Below are positions 40,845 through 50,824 of a DNA stretch of 64,000 nt, in pieces; position 1 is the first letter of the stretch, and each line of letters begins with the position of its first letter. Position numbers and translations under genes: made by a program. The notes beneath the pieces were generated by a model, which saw nothing but the letters and a program-made list of their open reading frames with translations, had not been told where the DNA came from and did not search any database. Location of the stretch: positions 2,666,001 through 2,730,000 of the forward strand of contig NZ_CP051515.1 in the NCBI RefSeq assembly GCF_012689525.1, read 5' to 3'. Source of the DNA: Paraburkholderia aromaticivorans (GTDB lineage: Bacteria > Pseudomonadota > Gammaproteobacteria > Burkholderiales > Burkholderiaceae).

Positions 40845-41563
40845 CGAAGCCTCCGGGGAAAAAAGACGCGGCATACGCGAACCGCACAGATGACGGGCGG
40901 GAGGCGCGAGCCGGTCAGGCGGGTTAAGAAACAGAGTAGGACATTTTAAGGCCACCGGACACCGGCGAGCGCGAACGCCTGTTACGCACATGCCATGCCC
41001 GCCGACATCAGCCGGCGCGGCGCTTTTTCGCACGCGCGAGGTGCAAGCCATGTGCGCGTGGCACTGCGCGCGTGCATCGGCTGCGCAAAACAGGCAAACG
41101 ATCGCGAAGCGCCCGATGCGCATTGAATGGACGGCAACGCCATTATTTTTTCGCCGCGTGACGCGCGGATGAATGGGCCGGTGGCTCGATGCGTGGTCAA
41201 ATCGGAGCCCCTCGTCTGCCAAGCGATTGTGCCCGAGAGGCGTGTGACAACACGAGCGCGCGACAGTTCGCGGACGGTGCGCGGGCTCGACCGTTAGTTG
41301 CATTAACGGCGGCGTGATCGGCGCCCTTCTCCGCTCGCGTCCCAGCACGATTTCCGCGTCTCTGTAACAATCACTACATTCGCCGCGCGGCCGCCTGAAA
41401 TGCTTCGAACGCTGGAATCGGGCCACGCGCGTCTCACGTCCCGCAACCTCTGCCACTCGCGCGCCTCGACTCGTCCGGCTGCGCGCGGGCATGCTCCACC
41501 CGACGAGCCACCGCCTTGTCCGACAAACCCAACGCCGCCCACCCCTTTCCCGCGGACGTCCCG
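40845..41563. other. 719-bp divergent region between glgP and the DHA2 transporter
   Basis: No convincing gene on either strand. The open frames here are extensions of glgP or of GC-rich shadows. Both flanking promoters must be here, but no clear dyad or promoter pair stands out. Confidence 0.45.
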
Positions 41564-42931
41564 ATGTCCGCCGCCAACCGCCGCGCGATGGCCGCCATCA
41601 TGCTCGCCGTCGCGCTCGCCACGCTCGACACCGCCATCGCCAACACCGCGCTGCCCGCCATCGCCGCGGACCTGCATGCGGCGCCGGCGGCGTCGGTGTG
41701 GATCATCAATGCGTATCAGCTCGCGATGGTCGCGACGCTGCTGCCGCTCGCCGCGCTCGGCGATATCGTCGGGCATCGGCGGATCTATATCGGCGGGATT
41801 GCGCTCTTCACGCTGGCGTCGCTAGCGTGCTCGCTGGCCTCGACACTGCCGCTGCTGGCCGCTGCGCGCGTGCTGCAAGGCCTCGGCGCGAGCGCGATCA
41901 TGAGCGTGAATACCGCGCTGATCCGCTATCTGTATCCGCCGCACCGGCTCGGGCGCGGTCTCGGCACCAACGCGCTGATCGTCGGCGTGTCGTTCGCGGT
42001 CGGGCCGACGGTGGCGTCGCTGATTCTGTCGGTTGCCGCATGGCCGTGGCTGTTCGCGGTCAACGTGCCGCTCGGCCTGCTGGCGTTGGGCTTCGCCTGG
42101 CCGGCGTTGCCGCACACCGAGCGCGGCAAGCACAACTTCGATCCGGTGGCGGCGCTCCTGAACGTCATCACCTTCGCCGCGTTGATCTTCGCGCTCGGCG
42201 AGGCGGCCCAGCGGGCCTCGACACTACTGGTGCTGAGCGCGGCGGCGATTGCGGTGGTGTTCGGGCTGCTGCTGATCCGCCGCGAAGCGGGCCATCCGGC
42301 GCCGATGCTGCCCGTCGATCTGTTCAAGCGGCCGGTGTTCGCGTTGTCGGCGGTGACGGCCGTGTGCTCGTTCGCCGCGCAAGGGCTGGCGTTCGTCTCG
42401 CTGCCGTTCTACTTCGAGGACGTGCTGCATCGCAGCCAGGTCGAAACCGGCTTTCTGATGACGCCGTGGCCCGTAGTGGTCGCGCTGGCCGCGCCGCTGG
42501 CGGGCAGCTTGTCCGACCGCTATCCGCCGGGACTGCTCGGCGCGATTGGTCTCGCGGTGATGTCGGCGGGGATGGCGTCGCTGGCGCTCCTGCCGGTGCA
42601 TCCGCACGTGCTCGACATCGGCATTCGCATGGCGGTCTGCGGCGCGGGCTTCGGCTTCTTCCAGTCGCCGAATCTGAAGGCGTTGATGGCGAGCGCGCCG
42701 CCGGAGCGCAGCGGCGGCGCAAGCGGCATCGTCGCAACCGCGCGGCTGCTTGGGCAGACCACCGGCGCGGCGCTGGTCGCGTTGAGCTTCGGGATTGCCG
42801 GCCGGCATGGGCCGACGCTGGCGCTGAGCACCGGCGCCTTCTTTGCGGGCGCGGCGAGTCTCGTTAGCGGGCTCAGGTTGCTGGCGCCGTCGCATCGGTC
42901 AGGCGTGCATGCGAAAGCGTCGATGAAATGA
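41564..42931 (+). CDS. MFS drug:H+ antiporter, DHA2 (14-helix) family
   Basis: A 455-residue inner-membrane exporter. The first helix carries the DHA2 motif LAVALATLDTAIANTALPAIAADLH (motif D1). Then come VWIINAYQLAMVATLLPLAALGDIVGHRRIY (motif A) and ARVLQGLGASAIMSVNTALIRYLYPPHRLGRGLGTN (motif B). GASGIVATARLLGQTTGAALVAL is the late-helix signature. This fits EmrB/QacA-type efflux. A TTG start at 41516 would add 16 residues; neither start has a good ribosome site. The gene stands alone, without an EmrA partner. Confidence 0.9.
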   Translation: MSAANRRAMAAIMLAVALATLDTAIANTALPAIAADLHAAPAASVWIINAYQLAMVATLLPLAALGDIVGHRRIYIGGIALFTLASLACSLASTLPLLAAARVLQGLGASAIMSVNTALIRYLYPPHRLGRGLGTNALIVGVSFAVGPTVASLILSVAAWPWLFAVNVPLGLLALGFAWPALPHTERGKHNFDPVAALLNVITFAALIFALGEAAQRASTLLVLSAAAIAVVFGLLLIRREAGHPAPMLPVDLFKRPVFALSAVTAVCSFAAQGLAFVSLPFYFEDVLHRSQVETGFLMTPWPVVVALAAPLAGSLSDRYPPGLLGAIGLAVMSAGMASLALLPVHPHVLDIGIRMAVCGAGFGFFQSPNLKALMASAPPERSGGASGIVATARLLGQTTGAALVALSFGIAGRHGPTLALSTGAFFAGAASLVSGLRLLAPSHRSGVHAKASMK

Positions 42932-42933
42932 AA

Positions 42934-42969
42934 AAAGCGGGCGCGCTGGGGTGACAGTGCGTCCGCTTT
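42934..42969 (+). terminator. Terminator after the DHA2 transporter
   Basis: AAAGCGGGCGC pairs with GCGTCCGCTTT (one wobble pair, 14-nt loop), directly after the stop and followed by GGTTTG. Confidence 0.55.
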
Positions 42970-43047
42970 GGTTTGCTGGGTTGCTGATTTGTTCTGCTGC
43001 CTTGCTTGGTGGTGTTGCTCGCAGCGCTTAGCGTTCGGCGTTCGGCT

Positions 43048-44055
43048 TTACCGCGCCGCGAAATAGCCCTTCACCGCTGCGATAAACGTATCGATATCCC
43101 CACGCGATACATCCTTATGCGTCACGAATCGCGATGCATACAGCATCTGCGTGAGAATGCCGCGTTCCTTGAGCCATGCTTCGAGCGGCGCGCAATGCTG
43201 CTGCGGAAACTGCGCGAACACCATGTTGGTGGCAACCGACTGCACCTTGACCTGGTCGATGGCTTCCAGACCCGCTGCCAGATGCGCGGCGTGCGCGTGA
43301 TCGTCGGCGAGGCGCTCGACGTTGTGATCCAGCGCGTACAGGCAAGCCGCCGCCAGTACGCCGGCCTGACGCATGCCGCCGCCCAGCACCTTGCGCCAAC
43401 GGTGCGCCACGTCGATCAGCGCCCGGCTGCCGACCAACACCGAGCCGACCGGCGCGCCCAGTCCCTTCGAAAAACAGACCGACACCGAATCGAAGGGCTC
43501 GCACAATGCCGCAACCGGCTTGTCCGAAGCGACCGCCGCGTTGTACACACGTGCGCCGTCGAGGTGAGCGGACAGGCCGTGCTGACGCGCAAGTTGCACC
43601 GCCTCGGCGACATACCCCGCCGGCAGCACCTTGCCACCGATGGTGTTTTCCAGCGCCAGCAGTCGCGTGCGCGCGAAATGGTTGTCGATGGGCTTGATCG
43701 CCGCGGCGATCTTCTCCAGCGGGATCGAGCCGTCCGCGGCATTTTCGAGCGGCTGCGGCTGGATGCTGCCGAGGACCGCCGCGCCGCCGCCTTCATATTT
43801 ATACGTGTGCGCCAACTGGCCGACGATGTATTCGTCGCCGCGCGCGCAATGCGCTATCAAGGCTGCCAGATTGCTTTGCGTGCCGCTCGGGAAGAACAGG
43901 CCTGCCTCCTTGCCGGTGCGTTCGGCCAACGTGGCCTGCAAACGCAACACGGTGGGGTCGTCGCCCCAGACGTCGTCGCCGACTTCGGCGGCCGACATGG
44001 CCGCGAGCATCGCCGGGGTTGGACGGGTTACGGTATCGCTGCGCAAATCGATCAT
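43048..44055 (-). CDS. ltaE: Low-specificity L-threonine aldolase
   Basis: A 335-residue PLP enzyme cleaving L-threonine or L-allo-threonine to glycine and acetaldehyde. The start MIDLRSDTVTRPTPAML and GDDPTVLRLQATLAERTGKEAGLFFPSGTQSNLAAL are typical. HLDGARVYNAAVASDKPVA binds PLP, and the Schiff-base lysine is in CFSKGLGAPVGSVLVG. The ATG at 44055 gives the conserved MIDLRSDT start, with AGGGAC upstream; the extension to 44136 is not supported. It is probably a single transcription unit. Confidence 0.94.
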   Translation of the reverse strand: MIDLRSDTVTRPTPAMLAAMSAAEVGDDVWGDDPTVLRLQATLAERTGKEAGLFFPSGTQSNLAALIAHCARGDEYIVGQLAHTYKYEGGGAAVLGSIQPQPLENAADGSIPLEKIAAAIKPIDNHFARTRLLALENTIGGKVLPAGYVAEAVQLARQHGLSAHLDGARVYNAAVASDKPVAALCEPFDSVSVCFSKGLGAPVGSVLVGSRALIDVAHRWRKVLGGGMRQAGVLAAACLYALDHNVERLADDHAHAAHLAAGLEAIDQVKVQSVATNMVFAQFPQQHCAPLEAWLKERGILTQMLYASRFVTHKDVSRGDIDTFIAAVKGYFAAR

Positions 44056-44204
44056 TGTGTGTCCCTGTGCGTCTGTGAATGACAACCTATGCCAGCCGGT
44101 CGACGCACCGCACCGTCGGTATCGACGGGCGGCCACGGCGCCGGCAGTTTAGCCACACAGTATATTCAATTAACGCGGCGCTGAAATCGCGCTAGAAAGA
44201 AGCC

Positions 44205-44972
44205 TCACCCGCCCGACTTCGGCAGCCACGCAAGCGGATCGACCGGCTGGCCGTTCTGGCGGACCTCGAACTGGATCGACGCCACCCCGCGGCTGTCCAC
44301 CCCGACTTCGCCGATGGTTTGTCCCTGCGCGACCGCGTCGCCTTCCTTGACGAGCAGCGTGCTGTTCTGCCCGTAGGCGGTAATCAGCGAGTCGTCGTGC
44401 TTGATGATGATGAGCGGGCCGTACGCCTCGATACCCGTGCCGGCGTACACCACGCGGCCGGTGGCGGCCGCCTTGACCGGATCGCCCGCCCGGCCGCCGA
44501 TCACGATGCCGTTCGATTTACCCGGTGCGAAGGCTCTCAGCACCGGCCCACGCACCGGCCATTGCAACACGCCCTGCTGCGGTCCGGCGGATGCCGTGGG
44601 CGCGCCTGGCGTAGCGGAACCGTTCGGCCCGACGGCGACCGGCGGCGTCACGACGCTGCCCGAGGCCATCGGCGGAGACACCCGCAGCACTTGCCCCGGC
44701 GTGACGGCGGCGTTGACCGCAAGGCCGTTCCACGCCGCGATTTCCTGCGGCTTGCGGCCATATGCGGACGCAATCCCGCCGATGGTGTCGCCCGGATTGA
44801 CCCGATAGAAACCGGCCGGAACCGGCACCGTGCTGAGCGTAGTCGGGCGGGAAGGTGTGCTGCTGTAAAACGGCGTGCTGTCCCACGGCATTGTCGTACA
44901 GCCGCTGAATATCACGCTGAGCGCGGCCGCTGCCAGCAACCGGGTCCCCGTCAATTGCCATGGTCTTGTCAT
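44205..44972 (-). CDS. LysM/M23-domain lipoprotein with degenerate peptidase site (NlpD/YgeR-like)
   Basis: A 255-residue outer-membrane lipoprotein (lipobox FSGC, Cys about 25). A LysM domain (about 54-98, FYRVNPGDTIGGIASAYGRKPQEIAAWNGL) binds peptidoglycan. The C-terminal LytM/M23 domain starts at VLQWPVRGPVLRAF. The zinc ligands are lost: the first site reads KSNGIVIGG rather than HxGxD, and the final HxH reads IQFEVR instead of LHFEIR. So it is probably an amidase activator like NlpD/EnvC rather than an enzyme. It stands alone, unlike the usual nlpD-rpoS context. Confidence 0.9.
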   Translation of the reverse strand: MTRPWQLTGTRLLAAAALSVIFSGCTTMPWDSTPFYSSTPSRPTTLSTVPVPAGFYRVNPGDTIGGIASAYGRKPQEIAAWNGLAVNAAVTPGQVLRVSPPMASGSVVTPPVAVGPNGSATPGAPTASAGPQQGVLQWPVRGPVLRAFAPGKSNGIVIGGRAGDPVKAAATGRVVYAGTGIEAYGPLIIIKHDDSLITAYGQNSTLLVKEGDAVAQGQTIGEVGVDSRGVASIQFEVRQNGQPVDPLAWLPKSGG

Positions 44973-45127
44973 GTGATTTTCCTCGGCACTTTGTTCAATC
45001 TATCGGATTCAATCGATGCCCAAGCATTTGCCGTGCCGCTCGTCTCGAGGGCGCGGCAGCGGTTATCCATTATGCCGCCGTGCGCAGTGAGAACCGCGCC
45101 GGCATGGCATCGGCCGTCCGCCAAGAT

Positions 45128-45439
45128 TCAGACGCTGCCCTCTGCCTCGACGACCAGAATGCGCGCCGCGCCGATCGGATGAGCCACATGTTCGGTGCCG
45201 ACCGAAGCGTAGAACACGTCGCCCGTCTCCAGAATGGCCGACTGTTCAACGCCGCCTTCGCGATAGCGCATCTCGACGCGGCCGTCGAGCACGGCGAACA
45301 CTTCCTCGCCGTCGTTGACATGCCACTTATAAGGCTGATCGGTCCAATGCAGGCGCGTCGTGATGCCGCCCATGTTGGCGATATCGAGCGCGCCCCAGGC
45401 GCGCGTCGCGGTGAAATTCTTGCTGCGAATGATCTTCAT
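45128..45439 (-). CDS. Cupin-domain protein
   Basis: A 103-residue single-domain cupin. RLHWTDQPYKWHVNDGEEVFAVLDGRVEMRY is the first cupin motif, with His and Glu metal ligands. GDVFYASVGTEHVAHPIGAARILVVE is the second, with His. The start MKIIRSKNFTATRAWGALDI at 45439 is the conserved beginning; a GTG at 45496 would add 19 residues. Small cupins of this kind may be isomerases or sensors; the substrate is unknown. It has no operon partners. Confidence 0.85.
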   Translation of the reverse strand: MKIIRSKNFTATRAWGALDIANMGGITTRLHWTDQPYKWHVNDGEEVFAVLDGRVEMRYREGGVEQSAILETGDVFYASVGTEHVAHPIGAARILVVEAEGSV

Positions 45440-45690
45440 GGTCACGAGGCAGTTGAGAGAAAACAGCGCCGGCAAGGCATACGATTCATTGGACACGGCG
45501 GGTCGCCAGAACTCGCGCGAACCGCGTTCCGGCTGGCCCCATTATAGGTGCGCTGGGCGGCGTGCTTGCCGCCAGCGGGCCGCGCGGCGATTTGTGTGAG
45601 TATTGAATCCTTTTAGGCCTCGCCTATACTCAGTCATGCTGCCGCAACGCGCCGTAAGCAAAACGTTTGAATCAAGCGAGGGGGTTGAGG

Positions 45691-46011
45691 ATGAACAAAG
45701 CCACTTTTCTGGCCGTACAACTCAACGTCGACGATGTCGCGGCGTCGCCCGGTCTGGTCGAGTTGCTGAACACGCACCTGGTGTTCGCCGCCGACGTGGC
45801 CGAAGCCGCCGACGCCCTCGTCCAACTAGCCAGCATTGCGGGATTGTCGAGCGGCGTGGAGGCCAGCGTCGAGATTCCCGCTTTGGCGATCGAGCGGCTG
45901 CGCGAGGCGCTCGACAATCTGAGCGGCTACGACGAATCCTGGCTGCTCGCTCTCGAACCCAGCCGCGCATTATTCGATGAAATAGGCCGCCGGCATCGCA
46001 CGCTGCATTAG
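45691..46011 (+). CDS. Small acidic helical protein of unknown function
   Basis: A 106-residue soluble protein that I do not recognise. Mostly helical and acidic: VDDVAASPGLVELLNTHLVFAADVAEAADALVQLASIAGL and IERLREALDNLSGYDESWLLALEPSRALFDEIGRRH. The ATG at 45691 has GAGGGGG upstream and is preferred to a TTG at 45667. A terminator follows at 46071-46100. No functional hint from neighbours. Confidence 0.65.
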   Translation: MNKATFLAVQLNVDDVAASPGLVELLNTHLVFAADVAEAADALVQLASIAGLSSGVEASVEIPALAIERLREALDNLSGYDESWLLALEPSRALFDEIGRRHRTLH

Positions 46012-46070
46012 AGCCGCACTGGCGGGTTGCATCCGCCGCGCCGCGCATCTCCGGCCGCGCCGTAAACGAC

Positions 46071-46100
46071 AAACGCCGCCCGGCAACCCGGACGGCGTTT
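46071..46100. terminator. Bidirectional terminator
   Basis: AAACGCCGCCCGG / CCGGACGGCGTTT stem (one mismatch, CAAC loop) between the converging stops at 46011 and 46155, followed by TCATTT. Confidence 0.85.
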
Positions 46101-46154
46101 TCATTTGCTTGCCACCTGGCAATCAGGCGGCGTTTCCATCAGCTTCGGCGCAGA

Positions 46155-46472
46155 TTAGTTGCCGAAGTAGACCGAGTTACGGTCGTTGCTGCTCACCGGA
46201 CGGCCAGCTTGCGAGCTGCCGGCAATCGGTGCGCCGTAGCCGCTGTTCACAGCTTGAGCGGTGCCGTTTTGCGCATCGACGCGTGCCTGGGCGGCCTGGA
46301 TGTTAGCCGGGTAGTTGATCTGGTCGCCGATCGGGTTGTAGCCGGCCTTTTCCAGTTGAACCAGTTCAGCGCGAACTTGAGCGCGCGTAACCGGCTGATT
46401 CGATTGAGCAAACGAAGCGACAGGAGCGGCCAGAGCGGCGGCGACTACGACTGCAGAGATGAGAGCCTTCAT
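46155..46472 (-). CDS. DUF4148 exported protein
   Basis: A 105-residue secreted protein of the Burkholderiales-specific DUF4148 family. A signal peptide (MKALISAVVVAAALAAPVASFAQ) is followed by the hallmark TRAQVRAELVQLEKAGYNP and then a Gln/Asn/Gly-rich tail. The function is unknown; family members occur in many paralogous copies and are often strongly regulated. GGAGG lies 9 bp before the ATG, and a TAGGGG-AAA-CCCCTA dyad lies about 90 bp upstream. Confidence 0.93.
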   Translation of the reverse strand: MKALISAVVVAAALAAPVASFAQSNQPVTRAQVRAELVQLEKAGYNPIGDQINYPANIQAAQARVDAQNGTAQAVNSGYGAPIAGSSQAGRPVSSNDRNSVYFGN

Positions 46473-46559
46473 GATGTAAACCTCCAGAACTTGTTTTTTA
46501 ATTCGCTGCGGATTTGTTGTTCCGTAGCGCTTAAGTAGAAGTTTAGGAGGGTCGGCACC

Positions 46560-46574
46560 TAGGGGAAACCCCTA
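46560..46574. promoter_or_regulatory. TAGGGG-AAA-CCCCTA dyad upstream of the DUF4148 gene
   Basis: A perfect 6-bp inverted repeat around AAA, 87 bp before the DUF4148 start. It resembles response-regulator sites in general form; no specific regulator is identified. Confidence 0.45.
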
Positions 46575-46739
46575 AAACGACGAAACTCTATTTCGAATTC
46601 CGCAACAGTAGCTGACGGGTCACGTCGGCGGCCAGTCCGCCCGCTGGCTTTCAGCAATAATTCGCCATCTCGAATTTGAAGCGCCTTTGCAGCCCGACGC
46701 GCCTTGCTGCAAGGGCGCGCCGGGCCGCGATTCAAACGC

Positions 46740-48149
<1,410 letters not shown>

Positions 48150-48317
48150 GTGAATTCTCCAGAGTCCAAAAAATGTCGTGACGCCGCGCCGGAAAGAACG
48201 TCGGCGGGACGTCGAGGGTGAAAGAATAAAAGAAATGCCAGCTCGCCGCTCGCTGGCGGGCAACGGGCGGCGCTTCCCACCGAGTCGAACCTGCGGTGAG
48301 CCCGCGTTTAACGTGTG

Positions 48318-48950
48318 TCAGACTCGCGCCGCGTCCGCGCGTTTCCTGAACACCAGACTGAAATTGTTGGCGGGCATCGCGATCGGCTCGTCGCACACGA
48401 GGCCGACTGAAGCGCCCAACGCCACGGCCTCCTCCATGTCGCGCACGCCCCATTCCGGGTCGCGGCCGCGCAACTGCTGGTCGAATGCATCGTTGCTCGG
48501 AGAAGTATGCGCTCCGCCGCGTTTGTATGGGCCGTACAGGTACAGGACACCGCCATCGACGACACGGCGGCTCGCGCCCGTGAACAGTGCCTGCGCCGCG
48601 CTCCACGGCGAGATGTGAATCATGTTGATGCACACCACGGCGTCGAGCGTGTCCACGCCCCAGTCCAGCTGATGGACGTCGAGCGCGAGCGGCGCGCGCA
48701 CGTTCGTGAGCCCTTCGTGCGCGACCCACGCGGCAATCGAATCACGCGCGCCGGCATCGGCGTCGCTCGGTTGCCAGTCGAGTCCGGGCATGGCGCGGGC
48801 AAACCAGATCGCGTGCTGGCCTGTGCCGCTCGCGATTTCGAGCACGCGGCCGGTGACCGGCAGCGCCGCGCGCAACACCGCGAGGATCGGTTCGCGGTTG
48901 CGTTCAGCGGATGGCGAATGTTGCCGCAACGCCGGTTGGGAATCGGTCAT
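48318..48950 (-). CDS. Class I SAM-dependent methyltransferase, DUF938 family
   Basis: A 210-residue protein. The SAM-binding motif I is GRVLEIASGTGQHAIWFARAMPGLDWQPSDAD. VVCINMIHISPWSAAQALFTGASRRVVDGGVLYLYGPYKRGG is motif post-I to III and is characteristic of DUF938. NNFSLVFRKR ends the protein in the usual way. The target is unknown. It starts at ATG 48950; the 41-residue extension to 49073 overlaps the flavoprotein gene and is not supported. It may be cotranscribed with the sirtuin and flavoprotein genes upstream on the same strand. Confidence 0.87.
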   Translation of the reverse strand: MTDSQPALRQHSPSAERNREPILAVLRAALPVTGRVLEIASGTGQHAIWFARAMPGLDWQPSDADAGARDSIAAWVAHEGLTNVRAPLALDVHQLDWGVDTLDAVVCINMIHISPWSAAQALFTGASRRVVDGGVLYLYGPYKRGGAHTSPSNDAFDQQLRGRDPEWGVRDMEEAVALGASVGLVCDEPIAMPANNFSLVFRKRADAARV

Positions 48951-48975
48951 GGTCTGCTTCGGTTCTGCTTCGGTT

Positions 48976-49581
48976 TCAGTACAGGGTCGCACGCACGCGT
49001 TCGGCGAGTTCGCGATCATAAGTCGCCGCGTCGAACTGCGCGCCGTTGATGCGCCGGTGAATCTCGCCGGCACTCGGCAGCCGCGACCGTTCGACGTGAT
49101 GCGCCGGGTCCCACAGTTTCGAGCGCACCAACGCTTTCGAGCAGTGAAAGTAGACGCTGTCCACGTCGATCAACAGCACGGTGCGCGGCAGTTTACCTTC
49201 GACGGCGAAACTGTCCAGCCATTGCGGGTCGTCGGTAATACGGCCGCGGCCGTTCACGCGCAAACTTTCGCCCACGCCGGGAATGATGAACAGCAGCGCC
49301 AGCCTCGGTTCGACGATGATATTGCGCAGACTGTCGAGGCGATTGTTGCCGAGCCGGTCCGGCAACGCGAGCGTGCGTTCGTCAACGATGCGCACGAAGC
49401 CCGGCGCGTCGCCGCGCGGCGAACAGTCGAGACCTTCCGGGCCCGCGGTGGCGAGCACGGCGAACGGCGCGACTTCGATGAACGCGCGATAGTCCTCGTT
49501 GATGTAGGCAATCTCCTTGCGCACGGCGCGCTCATGCGGCTGACCGTAGAGGGCTTCGAGCTGTGCGATCGTCGTCAACAT
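48976..49581 (-). CDS. Pyridoxamine 5'-phosphate oxidase-like FMN-binding protein (MSMEG_1061-type)
   Basis: A 201-residue split-barrel flavoprotein. The start LTTIAQLEALYGQPHERAVRKEIAYINEDYRAFIEVAPFAVLATAGPEGLDCSPRGDAPGFVRIVDERTLALPDRLGNNRLDSLRNI is diagnostic of the MSMEG_1061 subfamily, which binds FMN or F420 and whose reaction is not known. FHCSKALVRSKLWDP is a conserved late motif. AGGAA lies 7 bp before the ATG. It follows the sirtuin by 29 bp on the same strand and precedes the methyltransferase by 25 bp. Confidence 0.88.
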   Translation of the reverse strand: MLTTIAQLEALYGQPHERAVRKEIAYINEDYRAFIEVAPFAVLATAGPEGLDCSPRGDAPGFVRIVDERTLALPDRLGNNRLDSLRNIIVEPRLALLFIIPGVGESLRVNGRGRITDDPQWLDSFAVEGKLPRTVLLIDVDSVYFHCSKALVRSKLWDPAHHVERSRLPSAGEIHRRINGAQFDAATYDRELAERVRATLY

Positions 49582-49610
49582 CGGCGTTCCTTTTTTGTTG
49601 ATGTGGCCGT

Positions 49611-50480
49611 TCAATCCAGCGCCAGCCGGCCGGCCAGCGCGGTCAGCGTCTCCGCGCACGGGGCGGCGATTTTTAGCGACAACAGCGGATCGGCGCGCGT
49701 GCGCCCGAGATTGATCGCGACGACCGGCTTGCCCTGCTTCTGCGCCCACACGCAAAAGCGATAGCCGGAATAAACCATCAGCGACGAGCCGACCACCAGC
49801 ACGGCGTCCGCCGCGTCGAGCGCGTGCGAGGCCGCCTCCACGCGCTCCTTCGGCACGCTTTCGCCGAAGAACACCACCGCGGGCTTCAGCAAGCCGCCGC
49901 AATTCGAGCACGACGGAATGCGGAACCCGCCGAGATCGTGCCACTCGAGATGCGCGTCGCCATCGGCGGCGGTCTCGGCGGTCACGTCGACAAGCGCGGG
50001 ATTGTCCGCTTCAAGCGTCTGCTGGATCGACGCGCGCGAGTGTTGCATGCCGCAGTCCAGACACGTCACACCGTCTATGCCGCCATGCAGTTCGATCACC
50101 TCGCGGCTGCCCGCCCGCTGATGCAGGCCGTCGACGTTTTGCGTCACCAGCGTCGGCACGTGGCCAGCCGCTTCGAGCCGGGCCAGCGCGGTATGCGCGG
50201 CATTGGGCTGCGCGTGCGCGACCACCGGCCAGCCGACCATGCTGCGCGCCCAGTAGCGCTGGCGCATCGCGAGCGTGCCGAGAAACTCCTGCACCGTGAT
50301 GGGCGGCGAGCGTTTCCATTCGCCGTTGTCGTCGCGATAGCCGGGAATGCCGGAGTCGGTGCTGATGCCCGCGCCGGTCAGCACGAACAGCCGCGGATAA
50401 CGCTGCACGAAGCGATGCAGATCGTCCAGCGTGTGTGAGTCAGTTAGGGGTTCAAGAGGCGCGGACTGAAGGTCGGTCAT
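49611..50480 (-). CDS. NAD-dependent protein deacylase, SIR2 family
   Basis: A 289-residue sirtuin. NAD-binding GAGISTDSGIPGYRD lies near residue 38, and the catalytic segment is TLVTQNVDGLHQRAGSREVIELHG with the active His. A zinc site has two pairs of cysteines, CLDC and CSNC. FFGESVPKERV and LVVGSSLMVYSGYRF complete the fold. The long insert between the zinc ligands resembles the SIRT4-like class II. It removes acyl groups from lysines using NAD. ATG at 50480 is preferred over an extension to 50522. It is the likely first gene of a sirtuin-flavoprotein-methyltransferase operon. Confidence 0.93.
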   Translation of the reverse strand: MTDLQSAPLEPLTDSHTLDDLHRFVQRYPRLFVLTGAGISTDSGIPGYRDDNGEWKRSPPITVQEFLGTLAMRQRYWARSMVGWPVVAHAQPNAAHTALARLEAAGHVPTLVTQNVDGLHQRAGSREVIELHGGIDGVTCLDCGMQHSRASIQQTLEADNPALVDVTAETAADGDAHLEWHDLGGFRIPSCSNCGGLLKPAVVFFGESVPKERVEAASHALDAADAVLVVGSSLMVYSGYRFCVWAQKQGKPVVAINLGRTRADPLLSLKIAAPCAETLTALAGRLALD

Positions 50481-50534
50481 GACGGGGCATGGTGAAGGGC
50501 TGCGGCGGTCCCGAGGCAACATCTCGAGCGCCGT

Positions 50535-50747
50535 TCAACGGTGCGAACGCGGCTTGCTTTGCCGCGTTACCGTCTTGTGCTGGGCCTGCTGCGCTTGCCA
50601 CTCGGCGAGCGCGGTTCGATAACGTTCGAGCGCTTCGTCGTAGAGATCGAACACACACGGATTGCAGCCGCTATGACAACAGTCGTCGAGATCGGGCTGC
50701 ACGGGCGGCACCGGCTGCGGGTCGTCCTTCGGTGTGGCTCGGGGCAC
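50535..50747 (-). CDS. Oxidoreductase-like Cys-rich small protein (GTG start)
   Basis: A 70-residue peptide matching the oxidoreductase-like family (PF09791 type). DDCCHSGCNPCVFDLYDEALERYRTALAEW contains the four-cysteine CC-x3-C-x2-C cluster typical of the family. No ATG exists in frame; GTG at 50747 gives a normal length and is the best start I see. The frame runs on upstream into the SDR gene, which is probably coincidence. The function is unknown; it may bind a metal. Confidence 0.65.
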   Translation of the reverse strand: MPRATPKDDPQPVPPVQPDLDDCCHSGCNPCVFDLYDEALERYRTALAEWQAQQAQHKTVTRQSKPRSHR

Positions 50748-50824
50748 GGCAAATCGCGTTCCATCCAGGCGGGAAGCGAACAGTATAAGTTGATCCCGCG
50801 CCGCTTGCTGTTCGTGCGAGGCCG

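Noticed and set aside
40845-41492. N-terminal extension of glgP (216 codons)
   Set aside because: Low-complexity shadow sequence. The ATG at 40844 has a GGAGG site and gives the family length.
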